A stretch of 64,000 nucleotides of DNA from Glaciecola sp049650345 (GTDB lineage Bacteria; Pseudomonadota; Gammaproteobacteria; Enterobacterales; Alteromonadaceae). The position numbers were made by a program, and so were the translations under genes. Position 1 is the first letter of the stretch; each line of letters opens with the position of its first letter. Below the pieces are notes generated by a model. The model saw only the letters and a list, made by a program, of their open reading frames with translations. It had not been told where the DNA came from and searched no databases. The DNA lies in NCBI GenBank assembly GCA_049650345.1, contig JBARZY010000176.1:15581-79580 (forward strand), given 5' to 3'. This document shows, one piece after another, positions 18,798 to 27,961 of the stretch.

Positions 18798-20501
18798 ATG
18801 AGAATATTGCAGTTAATCGCCCTTTTGGTGTTTTCCAACCTAACGTTTGCCCAGCTTACTCAACTTACGGCAAGCGTTGATCGCAACACCATATTAGTAG
18901 ATGAAGCGTTTGAGCTGACTATTATTGCCAATGGAGATGCTAGCCGCGATGACTTAGACTTATCGCCACTGCAAAAAGACTTCAGAGTAAGTCGCCCTTC
19001 GTTTAGTCAGTCCACACAAATTATTAATGGCACAATGAGTAAAAACATTAGCTGGACAGTAAATTTGTATCCGTTAACAAGCGGTAATTTTACTATTCCT
19101 AGCTTTAGCATTGACGGTATAAATTCAAATTCATTCGCGGTAACCGTGCTGGCGCGCAATGCACAAAACAATGCCGCCCCACGAGACTATTACGTTGATG
19201 CAACGGTAAACCAAGAAACTGTTTACTTGCAGCAGCAACTGCTTTACACCATAAAAATACATCTGTCGCAAGATATTCAACGCGGTAACTTAGGCTTGCC
19301 CGAGCTAGATGGCGCGCTAATAGAGCAGGTGGGCGAAGATAAAGATTACCAAGAAATTATTGATGGCGTACGTTATCGGATTATTGAACGTAATTATGCC
19401 ATTATTCCTCAATCAAGCGGCACATTTACCATTACGGGCCCCATTTTTGAGGCTCAAGTATTAAGCAGCTCACGCCAGAGTTTTGCCAACTTTGGACGCA
19501 CGCGCACCATTGCCCGCCGAGCGCCCGACATCACTATTGATGTGCAAGCCATGCCCAGTAACTACAACTATCCTTGGTTACCCAGTGAATACGTAGAAGT
19601 CAACGAACAATGGCAAGGCGACGCCACCACCTTAACTGTGGGCGAGCCTGTTACGCGCACCATTACGTTAACCGCCATCGGGCTAACAAAAGAGCAACTG
19701 CCTAGCTTATCAACACCATATCACCCTAACTTTAAAGTGTATCCTGAGCAGCCTCAATTTAGCAGCGTTGAACATCAAAATGCGATAGTGGCGCAAGGCG
19801 TATACAACACCGCGGTCATTCCTAGTAGCGAAGGTGATTATGTGCTGCCTGAAGTAAAAGTCCCTTGGTTTAATGTTAAAACCGGTACCACAGAGTTTGC
19901 GACTATTCCAGCAAGAACCATTACCGTGGTGCCCAACAACAACCAGCCTAGTAAATCAGTTACTCCTGAAACTAAAGACACTAGCGATGATGTAGCTAAT
20001 ACTAGCCGTCCTATAGAAAGCGACAACATGCTGCAACAGCGAGGGTTTGCGCCTTGGATGGTTTATGCATTGTTGGCAACTAATGTATTTACACTTGTAC
20101 TGGCAATGGTGCTTTGGTTGTCAAAACGGGCGCCATTAAACCCAGTGCAAGTATCGGCAAATACAACAAGTAAACAGCTTTCTGAAGAGCAGCACTACAA
20201 AGCGCTCAAACAGTACTTGGAACAGGGTAAAACCGCTGAGTTATCTGCATTATTAGATACATGGTTGTTGGCCTTGCGCGGTACTAATCATCAAAGTGTG
20301 AGCCAAAGTTTAAGTAAAGCTGTTAATAGCAGCGCCTCAAATTCTGCCTTGTATCATTATAATCAGGTGTTAAAAAGCCAATACTCAAGCGATGACGCTA
20401 ATATTGACTTTGCCGCGTTTATAAAAAGTTTGCACGAGTATAGAGAGCATGTATTAAACGAAACAACACCAGCGCCGTTAAGCGCGATGTATCCAACCTA
20501 A
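18798..20501 (+). CDS. batD: BatD-like exported protein
   Basis: This 567-residue protein has a signal peptide (MRILQLIALLVFSNLTFAQ), several immunoglobulin-like beta domains in the periplasm, one transmembrane helix near residue 425 (WMVYALLATNVFTLVLAMVLWL) and a helical cytoplasmic end. The opening LTASVDRNTILVDEAFELTI and the CxxY-free layout fit BatD (DUF11-like 'oxygen tolerance') proteins. It ends the moxR-bat operon, and a strong terminator follows 30 bases later. Confidence 0.88.
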   Translation: MRILQLIALLVFSNLTFAQLTQLTASVDRNTILVDEAFELTIIANGDASRDDLDLSPLQKDFRVSRPSFSQSTQIINGTMSKNISWTVNLYPLTSGNFTIPSFSIDGINSNSFAVTVLARNAQNNAAPRDYYVDATVNQETVYLQQQLLYTIKIHLSQDIQRGNLGLPELDGALIEQVGEDKDYQEIIDGVRYRIIERNYAIIPQSSGTFTITGPIFEAQVLSSSRQSFANFGRTRTIARRAPDITIDVQAMPSNYNYPWLPSEYVEVNEQWQGDATTLTVGEPVTRTITLTAIGLTKEQLPSLSTPYHPNFKVYPEQPQFSSVEHQNAIVAQGVYNTAVIPSSEGDYVLPEVKVPWFNVKTGTTEFATIPARTITVVPNNNQPSKSVTPETKDTSDDVANTSRPIESDNMLQQRGFAPWMVYALLATNVFTLVLAMVLWLSKRAPLNPVQVSANTTSKQLSEEQHYKALKQYLEQGKTAELSALLDTWLLALRGTNHQSVSQSLSKAVNSSASNSALYHYNQVLKSQYSSDDANIDFAAFIKSLHEYREHVLNETTPAPLSAMYPT

Positions 20502-20531
20502 ACCTATTTCGCGACAAAGTTTCAATGCTTA

Positions 20532-20585
20532 CGCAAAACACCAACGGTCAGGTAATTCGCTTGGTCGTTGGTGTTTTGCGTGTTT
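20532..20585 (+). terminator. Strong terminator after the bat operon
   Basis: A perfect 15-bp stem pairs CGCAAAACACCAACG (20532-20546) with CGTTGGTGTTTTGCG (20566-20580), with a 19-base loop and TGTTTT after it. It closes the bat transcript. It also shows that reading-frame starts near 20568 are not the true start of the next gene. Confidence 0.75.
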
Positions 20586-20666
20586 TGCATTATTCTTAGC
20601 GCTTGGTGTATTGAAAATTATCTAGTAATGAGAAATAAAACGGTTGATGGTTCGGTCTTATCAGAC

Positions 20667-21179
20667 ATGAATACAAAACAAACACGATACGAAGCCTTGG
20701 TGAAGGCATTTCACGCCGACATATATCGATATGCAGTGTGGCTTATTAAGGATAAATCTATAGCCGAAGACGTTGTTCAAGAAACGTTTTTAAGGGCGTG
20801 GAAATCACTTGATTCATTAAAAGATGAGGGCGCCGCCAAAGCATGGTTAATCACTATTTTGCGTCGTGAAAACGCCAGGCGTTTTGAACGAAAGCAGTTT
20901 GATACCGTTGATATTGACGACGTTGCCATAGAAGACAACGCCGCCCATAGCGAACAAAACATTCATCAACAAGAAATTCGCAAAGCTATTGCAAGCTTGA
21001 GCGACGAATACCGCGAACCTTTAGCAATGCAAATTATTATGGGGTTTAGCGGCGATGAAATAGCACAACAACTTAATTTAAATAAAAATACTGTCATGAC
21101 ACGTTTGTTTAGAGCGCGAAACCAATTGAAAGAAATTTTAACCTCAAAGATGCAACTAGGGGAGCAAGCGAATGGATGA
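20667..21179 (+). CDS. ECF-family RNA polymerase sigma factor
   Basis: The 170-residue protein has sigma region 2 (YRYAVWLIKDKSIAEDVVQE then TFLRAW) and region 4 (LAMQIIMGFSGDEIAQQLNL with NTVMTRLFRARNQLK). It belongs to the extracytoplasmic-function class. ATG 20667 (MNTKQTRYEALVKAF) is chosen because relatives begin there; ATG 20628 is a possible longer start, and anything earlier would lie in the bat terminator. The stop overlaps the start of the DUF3379 gene by 8 bases, so the pair is coupled. Its target promoters are unknown. Confidence 0.9.
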   Translation: MNTKQTRYEALVKAFHADIYRYAVWLIKDKSIAEDVVQETFLRAWKSLDSLKDEGAAKAWLITILRRENARRFERKQFDTVDIDDVAIEDNAAHSEQNIHQQEIRKAIASLSDEYREPLAMQIIMGFSGDEIAQQLNLNKNTVMTRLFRARNQLKEILTSKMQLGEQANG

Positions 21180-21885
21180 TTTAAGTTTTAGAAAAGCCGT
21201 TTATGCCAACCCTTTTACTACCGACCCAGAAGTTGTAAAAGCTGCACAAAACGACATCAACAAACAAGCCTTTTGGGATGAGCTGAAGGTAATGGAAAGC
21301 GAATTAAATGCCGCTATGCAAATTCCTGTACCTGAGAATTTGGCTGAACGCTTAATTTTGCGTCAATCGTTATCTGATCACAAAACCAAGCGTAAACAGC
21401 GTCCATGGTATATCGCGCTGGCTGCATCTGTGGCACTGGCAACCATACTCAGCGTGAGCATGCTAAGTGGTGGTAATGATAAATTAACCAATGACGTATA
21501 CGCGCACGTGAGTCATATGGAAGCGGAGCTAATGAAAAGCGCCGCGGTTGATTTAAATGCGGTAAATGCAAAGTTAGCAAGCTTTAATGGACATATAAAC
21601 AATGAAGCTAAAGGTAAGCTGGGTGAAATTGTATCCGCCAATTATTGCTACCTCGATAAGATTAAAAGCTTACACATGATTATTCGAGGTGAAAATGGAC
21701 TTACTTCATTATTTGTGGTGCCCGAAGCGATTTCAAAAAATATGGCTGAAACATTCAGCAATGCAACCTACGAAGGCGCCTCGTTTTTATTAGAGTCTGC
21801 AAAAATAATTGTGGTCGGCGAAAGCCCAGCAGATGTGAATAACCTTAAGCAGCAAGCACAAGCCGCCTTGTCTTTCTCTGCCTAG
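21172..21885 (+). CDS. DUF3379 protein, probable anti-sigma factor
   Basis: The 237-residue protein has a soluble N-terminal part (MDDLSFRKAVYANPFTTDPE), one transmembrane helix near residues 80-98 (WYIALAASVALATILSVSML) and an outer C-terminal part. This matches DUF3379 proteins encoded beside ECF sigma factors. By layout it should hold the sigma factor at the membrane until a signal arrives; that is an inference. It lacks the zinc His-x3-Cys-x2-Cys motif of ZAS-type anti-sigma factors. Confidence 0.82.
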   Translation: MDDLSFRKAVYANPFTTDPEVVKAAQNDINKQAFWDELKVMESELNAAMQIPVPENLAERLILRQSLSDHKTKRKQRPWYIALAASVALATILSVSMLSGGNDKLTNDVYAHVSHMEAELMKSAAVDLNAVNAKLASFNGHINNEAKGKLGEIVSANYCYLDKIKSLHMIIRGENGLTSLFVVPEAISKNMAETFSNATYEGASFLLESAKIIVVGESPADVNNLKQQAQAALSFSA

Positions 21886-21948
21886 AGGCAAACAAAACGG
21901 CTCGAATTATAAGCAATTGCTTTATAAACTTTGATTAATATTCATTAT

Positions 21949-21974
21949 GCCCAGCTCTTGCTGGGCTTTTTATT
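21949..21974 (+). terminator. Terminator after the sigma/anti-sigma pair
   Basis: The stem GCCCAGC (21949-21955) / GCTGGGC (21960-21966) has a TCTT loop and is followed by TTTTTATT, a canonical intrinsic terminator. Confidence 0.92.
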
Positions 21975-22115
21975 AAATGCAGTTAAATTCAATAAATCTG
22001 AGCGTTATAGAGACTTACCCTGTTTACAGCTTGTTGATACTAGGACACACACTAACCTTTAGATTTATCTTAAAACTGTTAGAATACGAACAAAATATAA
22101 CATAAAGGAAGTTCC

Positions 22116-23630
22116 ATGGAATTTGGCACATACGTATCACTCGCTATCTATTTTGTTGCAATGTTAGGCATAGGCCTTTACGCATTTAGAACCAACGAAG
22201 AGAGTGCCTCAGGTTACTTGTTAGGCGGCCGAAAACTGAGCGCACCCGTCACCGCGCTTTCAGCAGGTGCATCTGACATGAGTGGATGGATGCTAATGGG
22301 CGTGCCAGGTGCAATGTATTTGTCGGGCGCATCTTCGCTATGGATAGCTTTTGGCCTTACACTCGGCGCATGGATAAATTACCTCGTTGTTGCGCCACGA
22401 CTGCGTGTGTTCACCGAAGTCGCAAATGACGCCATTACCCTTCCCGACTATTTTGAAAATCGTTTTTTAGATGATTCCCGAGCACTACGAGTAATTGGTT
22501 CGCTAGTAATTATTTTATTTTTCACTTTGTACACATCAGCGGGCGTTGTGTCTGGAGGCAAACTGTTTGAATCATCATTTGGCCTAAGCTATGAACTTGG
22601 CATATGGATAACCGCGGGCGTAGTAGTTACCTATACCTTTTTTGGTGGATTTACCGCAGTTTCATTAACTGACTTTATTCAAGGCGTAATCATGTTCATC
22701 GCCCTGATTTTGGTACCCAGCGTTGTCATCTTTGAGCTAGGCGGTGTAAATCAAGCCCTCAACGCATTAGAACAAATCAACCCACAATTATTATCAATAA
22801 TGACCAACGCCGAGAACGGCGAAAGTATGACCATGATAGGTATAATTTCCCTTTGCTCATGGGGACTAGGCTATTTTGGACAGCCACACATTATCGTGCG
22901 CTTTATGGCCATTAGCAGTGTTAAAGAATTACCCTCAGCGCGCAGAATAGGCATGAGCTGGATGATAGTGTCACTGGCCGGTGCTGCCATGACGGGCCTA
23001 TTTGGTTTAGCCTACGTCACCGCTAATAATGTGCCACTCAACGACCCTGAGACGGTGTTTTTAATGCTATCGCAATTGTTGTTCAATCCGTTTATTGGCG
23101 GGTTTTTACTTGCTGCTATTTTAGCCGCTATTATGAGTACTATTTCATCACAATTGTTAGTTACCTCAAGTTCACTGACGCGTGATGTATACGTAGCGTT
23201 TGTGAATAAATCTGCTACTGAAATTCAACAAGTGTTAGTGGGACGTTTATGCGTAATAGTAGTGGCTATCGCGGCGATCGGTTTAGCGTTAGGCGAAAAT
23301 AAAACTATTTTAAGCTTGGTGAGTAACGCATGGGCAGGTTTTGGCGCAGCGTTTGGTCCACTCATTATTATTTCTCTACTATGGGATAAAATGACAAAAA
23401 GCGGCGCCATATCAGGGATGCTTGCCGGCACTATTACAGTGTTAATTTGGATATTTGTCCCCATTGATGAGCAAGGCAATACACTTTCGAGTGTAATATA
23501 CGAAATAATCCCTGGGTTTTTGGCATCTGCTGCCGTTATACTGGTAGTGAGTAAAATAACTTACACACCAAACGAGGCAATAGAGTCTCTTTTCAGTAGA
23601 TACTCTGCAAAACTCAATGAATACAACTAA
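22116..23630 (+). CDS. putP: Sodium/proline symporter PutP
   Basis: This sodium:solute symporter of 504 residues belongs to the SSS family and is PutP-like throughout (YLLGGRKLSAPVTALSAGAS, DMSGWMLMGVPGAMYLSG, WINYLVVAPRLRVFTE). About 12-13 membrane helices are expected. It imports proline with Na+ across the inner membrane. AAGGAAG lies 7 bases before the ATG. No putA is nearby. It follows the sigma/anti-sigma terminator, so it has its own promoter, within 22000-22110. Confidence 0.95.
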   Translation: MEFGTYVSLAIYFVAMLGIGLYAFRTNEESASGYLLGGRKLSAPVTALSAGASDMSGWMLMGVPGAMYLSGASSLWIAFGLTLGAWINYLVVAPRLRVFTEVANDAITLPDYFENRFLDDSRALRVIGSLVIILFFTLYTSAGVVSGGKLFESSFGLSYELGIWITAGVVVTYTFFGGFTAVSLTDFIQGVIMFIALILVPSVVIFELGGVNQALNALEQINPQLLSIMTNAENGESMTMIGIISLCSWGLGYFGQPHIIVRFMAISSVKELPSARRIGMSWMIVSLAGAAMTGLFGLAYVTANNVPLNDPETVFLMLSQLLFNPFIGGFLLAAILAAIMSTISSQLLVTSSSLTRDVYVAFVNKSATEIQQVLVGRLCVIVVAIAAIGLALGENKTILSLVSNAWAGFGAAFGPLIIISLLWDKMTKSGAISGMLAGTITVLIWIFVPIDEQGNTLSSVIYEIIPGFLASAAVILVVSKITYTPNEAIESLFSRYSAKLNEYN

Positions 23631-23649
23631 TAAGTGATCATATAAGTAA

Positions 23650-24870
23650 ATGGCGTTTTTTTCTGCACGGCAACCTATCCTCACTACCGATAAAAAAGTG
23701 TTCGGTTATGAGCTGTTATTTAGATCGGGTACCGACAACGTATTTCCAGACGTTAATGAAGAAACCGCCACGTCCAAAATGATCGAGGGCCTACAGTTTG
23801 ACTTGGGCCTAGACAAAATTAGTTCCGGTCGCCAAGCGTTCATTAATTTTACAGAATCTAGCATTCTGAAAGCCTATCCAAATATGCTGCCAAAACACAA
23901 AGTGGTAGTTGAAGTGTTAGAAACGGTAAGACCGACCAAAGCTGTGTACGCGCAGTTAGAAGCCTTAGCCACTGAAGGATATAAAATAGCACTTGATGAC
24001 TTTGTGCATTCGCCCCAGTGGGAACCGTTTTATAAACTCTGCGCAATTATCAAGATTGATATTCAATTTATCAGCGAAGACCAACTCAACGCCATTCTTG
24101 ACGTGAAGACGCGGTTTCCACAAATAACATTATTGGCCGAAAAGGTTGAAACCTACGACGAATTTAATCGTTATGCAGCGCTAGGTTTTGAATTGTTTCA
24201 AGGGTACTTTTTTAGCAAACCAGAAGTCATTGAACGCGTGAGTTTGTCGGCATCACAGTCTATATTGTCGAGTTTACTAAGTGAAATTACCAAGCCTGAC
24301 TTGGACATTAAACGTATTACGCAGCTTTTTGAAATTGACGTAGCACTCTCATTTAAGCTACTTAGATACACACAATCACCGCTATTCCAACGCCGCAGAA
24401 AAATAGACAACATTAAACAAGCTATCGTACTGCTCGGTCAAAAAGAGTTAAAACGCTTTGTAATGCTCCTTTTTGCAGCTGTACTTGGTGACGGAAAGCC
24501 TACCGAATTGCTTAAATTATCTATTCACAGAGCCAAGTTTTGTGAGCGCTACGCAGAACAAGCCGATTTACCCGAAGAACTTTCGTCAGCTTTCCTTGTT
24601 GGTATGCTTTCACTGATTGACGCCATGCTAGATTCGCAAATTGATGAGCTTATCACCAACATGCCATTATCAGATTCAATCAAGCAAGCCTTACTACAAA
24701 ATACAGGAAAACTTGCTGAGTTTGTGGCCTTATGTAAGCACATAGAGCAAGGCAATTGGCAAGATATCGACCAATCGACACAAGCCAATCAAATTTGTAT
24801 CGATGACACCCTAGCTCTTTATAAAGAATCAGGAGAATGGGCAGAGCAACAGTTGCAGGTGATGTCTTAG
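23650..24870 (+). CDS. EAL-HDOD signalling protein (YuxH type), degenerate EAL
   Basis: This 406-residue protein has an N-terminal EAL-like domain (about residues 1-190) and a C-terminal HDOD domain (about 200-400). The catalytic EAL signature is replaced by YELLFR, and the DDFGTG-type loop reads LDDFVHS. So c-di-GMP phosphodiesterase activity is unlikely and a binding or scaffold role is more plausible. VEVLETV and EKVETYDEFNRYAALGFELF are typical of the YuxH/CdgJ group. CdgJ of Vibrio, with the same layout, affects motility and biofilm formation. The gene follows putP by 19 bases. Confidence 0.87.
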   Translation: MAFFSARQPILTTDKKVFGYELLFRSGTDNVFPDVNEETATSKMIEGLQFDLGLDKISSGRQAFINFTESSILKAYPNMLPKHKVVVEVLETVRPTKAVYAQLEALATEGYKIALDDFVHSPQWEPFYKLCAIIKIDIQFISEDQLNAILDVKTRFPQITLLAEKVETYDEFNRYAALGFELFQGYFFSKPEVIERVSLSASQSILSSLLSEITKPDLDIKRITQLFEIDVALSFKLLRYTQSPLFQRRRKIDNIKQAIVLLGQKELKRFVMLLFAAVLGDGKPTELLKLSIHRAKFCERYAEQADLPEELSSAFLVGMLSLIDAMLDSQIDELITNMPLSDSIKQALLQNTGKLAEFVALCKHIEQGNWQDIDQSTQANQICIDDTLALYKESGEWAEQQLQVMS

Positions 24871-24879
24871 CAGTATCTG

Positions 24880-24920
24880 AGACACCCATCTTATAGTTAC
24901 AGCAGAATTGTAGACACCCA
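24880..24920 (+). repeat. REP-like core pair upstream of the RAYT gene
   Basis: AGACACCCA occurs at 24880-24888 and 24912-24920 in direct orientation, 32 bp apart, between the EAL-HDOD stop and the transposase start. RAYT transposases normally sit beside the REP sequences they recognise, so this pair is the best candidate for the founding copy of the motif found elsewhere in the window. Confidence 0.6.
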
Positions 24921-25029
24921 TAAAAATTTCAAACACCTAACCTATATTAACCATCCTTCCGACCAGTATCGCCTTACATATATTTTCGCCACAATAACGA
25001 ACGTGTAAATATACGGAAGTTGAACAACG

Positions 25030-26004
25030 ATGCCTAAAGCAAGAAAATTTCAAATAAATCCTGAACGTACGCTCTACTATCATTGCGTTTCTCGTTGCGT
25101 TAGGCGGGCTTTCTTATGTGGGCAAGATAAATACTCGGGCCAAAGCTACGAGCATCGCAGGCAATGGGTTGAAAAAAGACTTCATAAACTATCTACCGTA
25201 TTTTGTATTGACCTTTGCGGTTATGCAGTAATGAATAATCACACCCATGTAGTATTGCGGATACAGCCAAAGCAAGCTCAAAATTTGAGTGACCTGGAAG
25301 TCGTCCAAAGATGGCACACTATATTTAAAGGTACACTGTTAACTCAACAATACATAAAAGGAATGCATTTAACTGCAGCACAAATGATTACTGTCAAAAG
25401 TACTCTGGCAGTGTGGCGTCAACATTTACAGGATATATCTTGGTTCATGCGTGCGCTGAACGAACACATTGCTCGAATGGCTAACAAAGAAGATAACTGC
25501 ACTGGGCGGTTTTGGGAAGGACGATTTAAGTGTCAGTCTTTATTGGGAAAGTCAGCCCTAGCAGCTTGTTTAGCCTATGTAGATTTGAACCCTATTCGCG
25601 CAAAAATGGCAGATAGACCATCGCGATCAGACTATACTAGTATCAAATATCGAATCAATGCTGCTAGATCAGGAAAAACACCAAAGTACCTACTTGCTTT
25701 TACCGGGGATGCGCCTATACATTCTTCAATAGGTTTACCATTCGAATTAACCGAGTATCTGCAACTGGTAGGTTTTACTGGGCGTAAGCTAACAAAGTTC
25801 AACGAAAATTCTTTTGAAAATAGTCAACCACCAATTCTCAGTCGGATAAATATAGGGAAAGAACAATGGACTGAGCTGAGTACTTCATTTGAATCGTGTT
25901 TTGCTGACGTAGTTGGAAATGAAGCACAAATGTTGAATTATCAACAGAATGAAGACCTTAAACGGCTATGGCACAAAGGAACAGCGAAGCGCTTATTTGG
26001 TTAA
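25030..26004 (+). CDS. REP-associated tyrosine transposase (Y1_Tnp, IS200-like)
   Basis: The 324-residue protein opens with QINPERTLYYHCVSRCVRRA and carries the His-x-His metal motif in MNNHTHVVL. The probable catalytic Tyr lies in ACLAYVDLNPIRAKM. This is the RAYT branch of HUH single-strand transposases, which are thought to maintain REP/BIME sequences rather than to move as insertion sequences. The gene seems intact. Upstream lies a pair of short cores (24880-24920); downstream there is no matching copy, only ATGGATGTCC at about 26297, a one- or two-base variant. GGAAGT lies upstream of the ATG. Confidence 0.92.
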   Translation: MPKARKFQINPERTLYYHCVSRCVRRAFLCGQDKYSGQSYEHRRQWVEKRLHKLSTVFCIDLCGYAVMNNHTHVVLRIQPKQAQNLSDLEVVQRWHTIFKGTLLTQQYIKGMHLTAAQMITVKSTLAVWRQHLQDISWFMRALNEHIARMANKEDNCTGRFWEGRFKCQSLLGKSALAACLAYVDLNPIRAKMADRPSRSDYTSIKYRINAARSGKTPKYLLAFTGDAPIHSSIGLPFELTEYLQLVGFTGRKLTKFNENSFENSQPPILSRINIGKEQWTELSTSFESCFADVVGNEAQMLNYQQNEDLKRLWHKGTAKRLFG

Positions 26005-26450
26005 AGCTAGTAAGATAAAGAAGTTTGGCTTCCAAAAATGAAAAAAGACGTTCATTTACCTATAAGTTAGAAATTACCCTACTTCCAACCTGCTATTTCA
26101 AAACGCCATCTCTCACCATATTTCATGTTCAAGTATGCGCACTGACACTCACAAATAAAAAATCATCTGATCATAAAACCTACTGATTGCACAATTTTGC
26201 AACTAGTCTGATTACAGAAGGAGTGAATGTCTCCTTTTGCTCCCCTCTTGCTCCCGAAAAATAAATGTTATTTTTTGACTTTTGATAACAAAAAGCATGG
26301 ATGTCCCTTATTGGATATATCTTTTAATACTATCTAGTTACAAATTGGTAATAAAAGAGCCGCTTTTGTCATCATCAACAATAAGCCAATATGCTAAGCT
26401 CGACCTATAATTATTTAATACCAATCCTTTAATTTAAGGTACGCATCAGT
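26005..26450. other. Intergenic region between RAYT and cysD
   Basis: These 446 bases hold no convincing gene. A weak hairpin AAGGAG (26218-26223) / CTCCTT (26231-26236) followed by TT may end the transposase transcript. Just before cysD the near-palindrome CCTTTAATTTAAGG (about 26426-26439) overlaps the AAGG ribosome-binding site. No clear CysB-type site could be assigned. Confidence 0.5.
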
Positions 26451-27365
26451 ATGTCAGTAAACATGCCATCTATTACGCATTTAAAACAGCTTGAAGCTGA
26501 AAGCATCCATATATTTCGAGAAGTTGCCGCCGAGTTTGAAAACCCAGTAATGCTATATTCGGTAGGGAAAGATTCGTCAGTATTGCTTCATTTGGCGCGC
26601 AAAGCTTTTGCTCCAGGTACTATTCCATTTCCGTTGTTGCATGTAGACACAACATGGAAATTTAAAGAAATGATTTCATTTCGCGATGAAATGGCTAAAA
26701 AGCATAATTTAAATTTACTTGTTCACACCAATCAAGAAGGCGTTGATGCAGGTGTTAGTCCGTTTTCAGTGGGCAGCGCGAAGCATACCGACATTATGAA
26801 AACCGGTGCACTTAAGCAAGCGCTCAATCACTACAAATTTGATGCTGCATTTGGCGGTGCCCGCCGTGACGAAGAGAAATCAAGAGCTAAAGAACGTGTG
26901 TACTCGTTTCGTGATGAAAATCACCGCTGGGACCCTAAAAACCAAAGGCCTGAGCTGTGGAATATTTACAACTCACAAATTAACAAAGGTGAGAGCATCC
27001 GAGTGTTTCCCATGTCGAACTGGACTGAGCTTGATATTTGGCAATATATTTTCATGGAAAACATTGAAATTCCTTCGCTTTACTTAGCCAAGCCGCGCCC
27101 CGTGGTGAATCGTGATGGTGTGTTAATTATGGTTGATGATGAACGTATGCCACTTGAACCAGGCGAAGTACCTGAAATGAAGTCGGTACGCTTTAGAACC
27201 TTGGGCTGTTACCCTCTAACGGGAGCCGTTGAGTCAACCGCGGACACGCTACCTGAAGTTATTCAAGAGATGCTGCTTACTAAAACGTCAGAGCGTCAAG
27301 GTCGTGTTATTGATCATGATTCAAGCGGGTCAATGGAGAAGAAAAAGATGGAAGGATACTTTTAA
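26451..27365 (+). CDS. cysD: Sulfate adenylyltransferase subunit 2 CysD
   Basis: This is the catalytic subunit of ATP sulfurylase, making adenosine 5'-phosphosulfate (APS) from ATP and sulfate with CysN. It has 304 residues against 302 in E. coli. The PP-motif reads LYSVGKDSSVLLHL, and GGARRDEEKSRAKER and LGCYPLTGA are family hallmarks. The C-terminal sequence SERQGRVIDHD is typical. The stop codon overlaps the cysC start by one base. The operon order here is D-C-Q-N rather than D-N-C. Confidence 0.97.
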   Translation: MSVNMPSITHLKQLEAESIHIFREVAAEFENPVMLYSVGKDSSVLLHLARKAFAPGTIPFPLLHVDTTWKFKEMISFRDEMAKKHNLNLLVHTNQEGVDAGVSPFSVGSAKHTDIMKTGALKQALNHYKFDAAFGGARRDEEKSRAKERVYSFRDENHRWDPKNQRPELWNIYNSQINKGESIRVFPMSNWTELDIWQYIFMENIEIPSLYLAKPRPVVNRDGVLIMVDDERMPLEPGEVPEMKSVRFRTLGCYPLTGAVESTADTLPEVIQEMLLTKTSERQGRVIDHDSSGSMEKKKMEGYF

Positions 27366-27961
27366 TGTCTTCAAATATTGTATGGCACCAACACAGTGTA
27401 AACAAATCATCGAGAGCTGAGAAACTTGCACAAAAGCCTGCTGTTATTTGGTTAACCGGCTTGTCAGGCTCAGGCAAATCAACCATTGCAAACTTACTTG
27501 AAAAACGGTTGTATGAAGCCAACCACGCAAGCTACTTGCTTGACGGTGACAATGTAAGGCACGGCTTGTGCGGTGATTTAGGCTTTGACGACAAAGCCAG
27601 AGTTGAAAACATTAGACGTATTAGTGAAGTGAGCAAGTTGTTTGTTGACGCAGGTTTATTGGTAATAACAGCCTTTATTTCACCGTTTAAAGCCGACAGA
27701 GACTATTGCCGCAGTTTGTTAGAAAATCATGAATTTGTGGAAGTATTCGTTGATACCCCCCTGTCGGTTTGTGAATCACGCGATCCTAAAGGTTTATATA
27801 AAAAGGCACGTAGCGGTGATATTAAGCATTTTACCGGTATTGATTCAGAGTATGAAGCACCTGAAACTCCTGAAATTCACTTACAATATCAAGATGAGAG
27901 TGCAGAGAATACAGCAGAACGTTTGTACCAAGCACTTAAGCAAAAAGGATATGTGTCGTGA
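27365..27961 (+). CDS. cysC: Adenylyl-sulfate kinase CysC
   Basis: APS kinase of 198 residues makes PAPS from APS and ATP. It has Walker A GLSGSGKST, the APS-binding DGDNVRHGL, and CESRDPKGLYKKAR with the RDPKGLY block. The start overlaps the cysD stop (TAATG), and the stop overlaps the GTG of cysQ by 4 bases. Confidence 0.96.
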   Translation: MSSNIVWHQHSVNKSSRAEKLAQKPAVIWLTGLSGSGKSTIANLLEKRLYEANHASYLLDGDNVRHGLCGDLGFDDKARVENIRRISEVSKLFVDAGLLVITAFISPFKADRDYCRSLLENHEFVEVFVDTPLSVCESRDPKGLYKKARSGDIKHFTGIDSEYEAPETPEIHLQYQDESAENTAERLYQALKQKGYVS

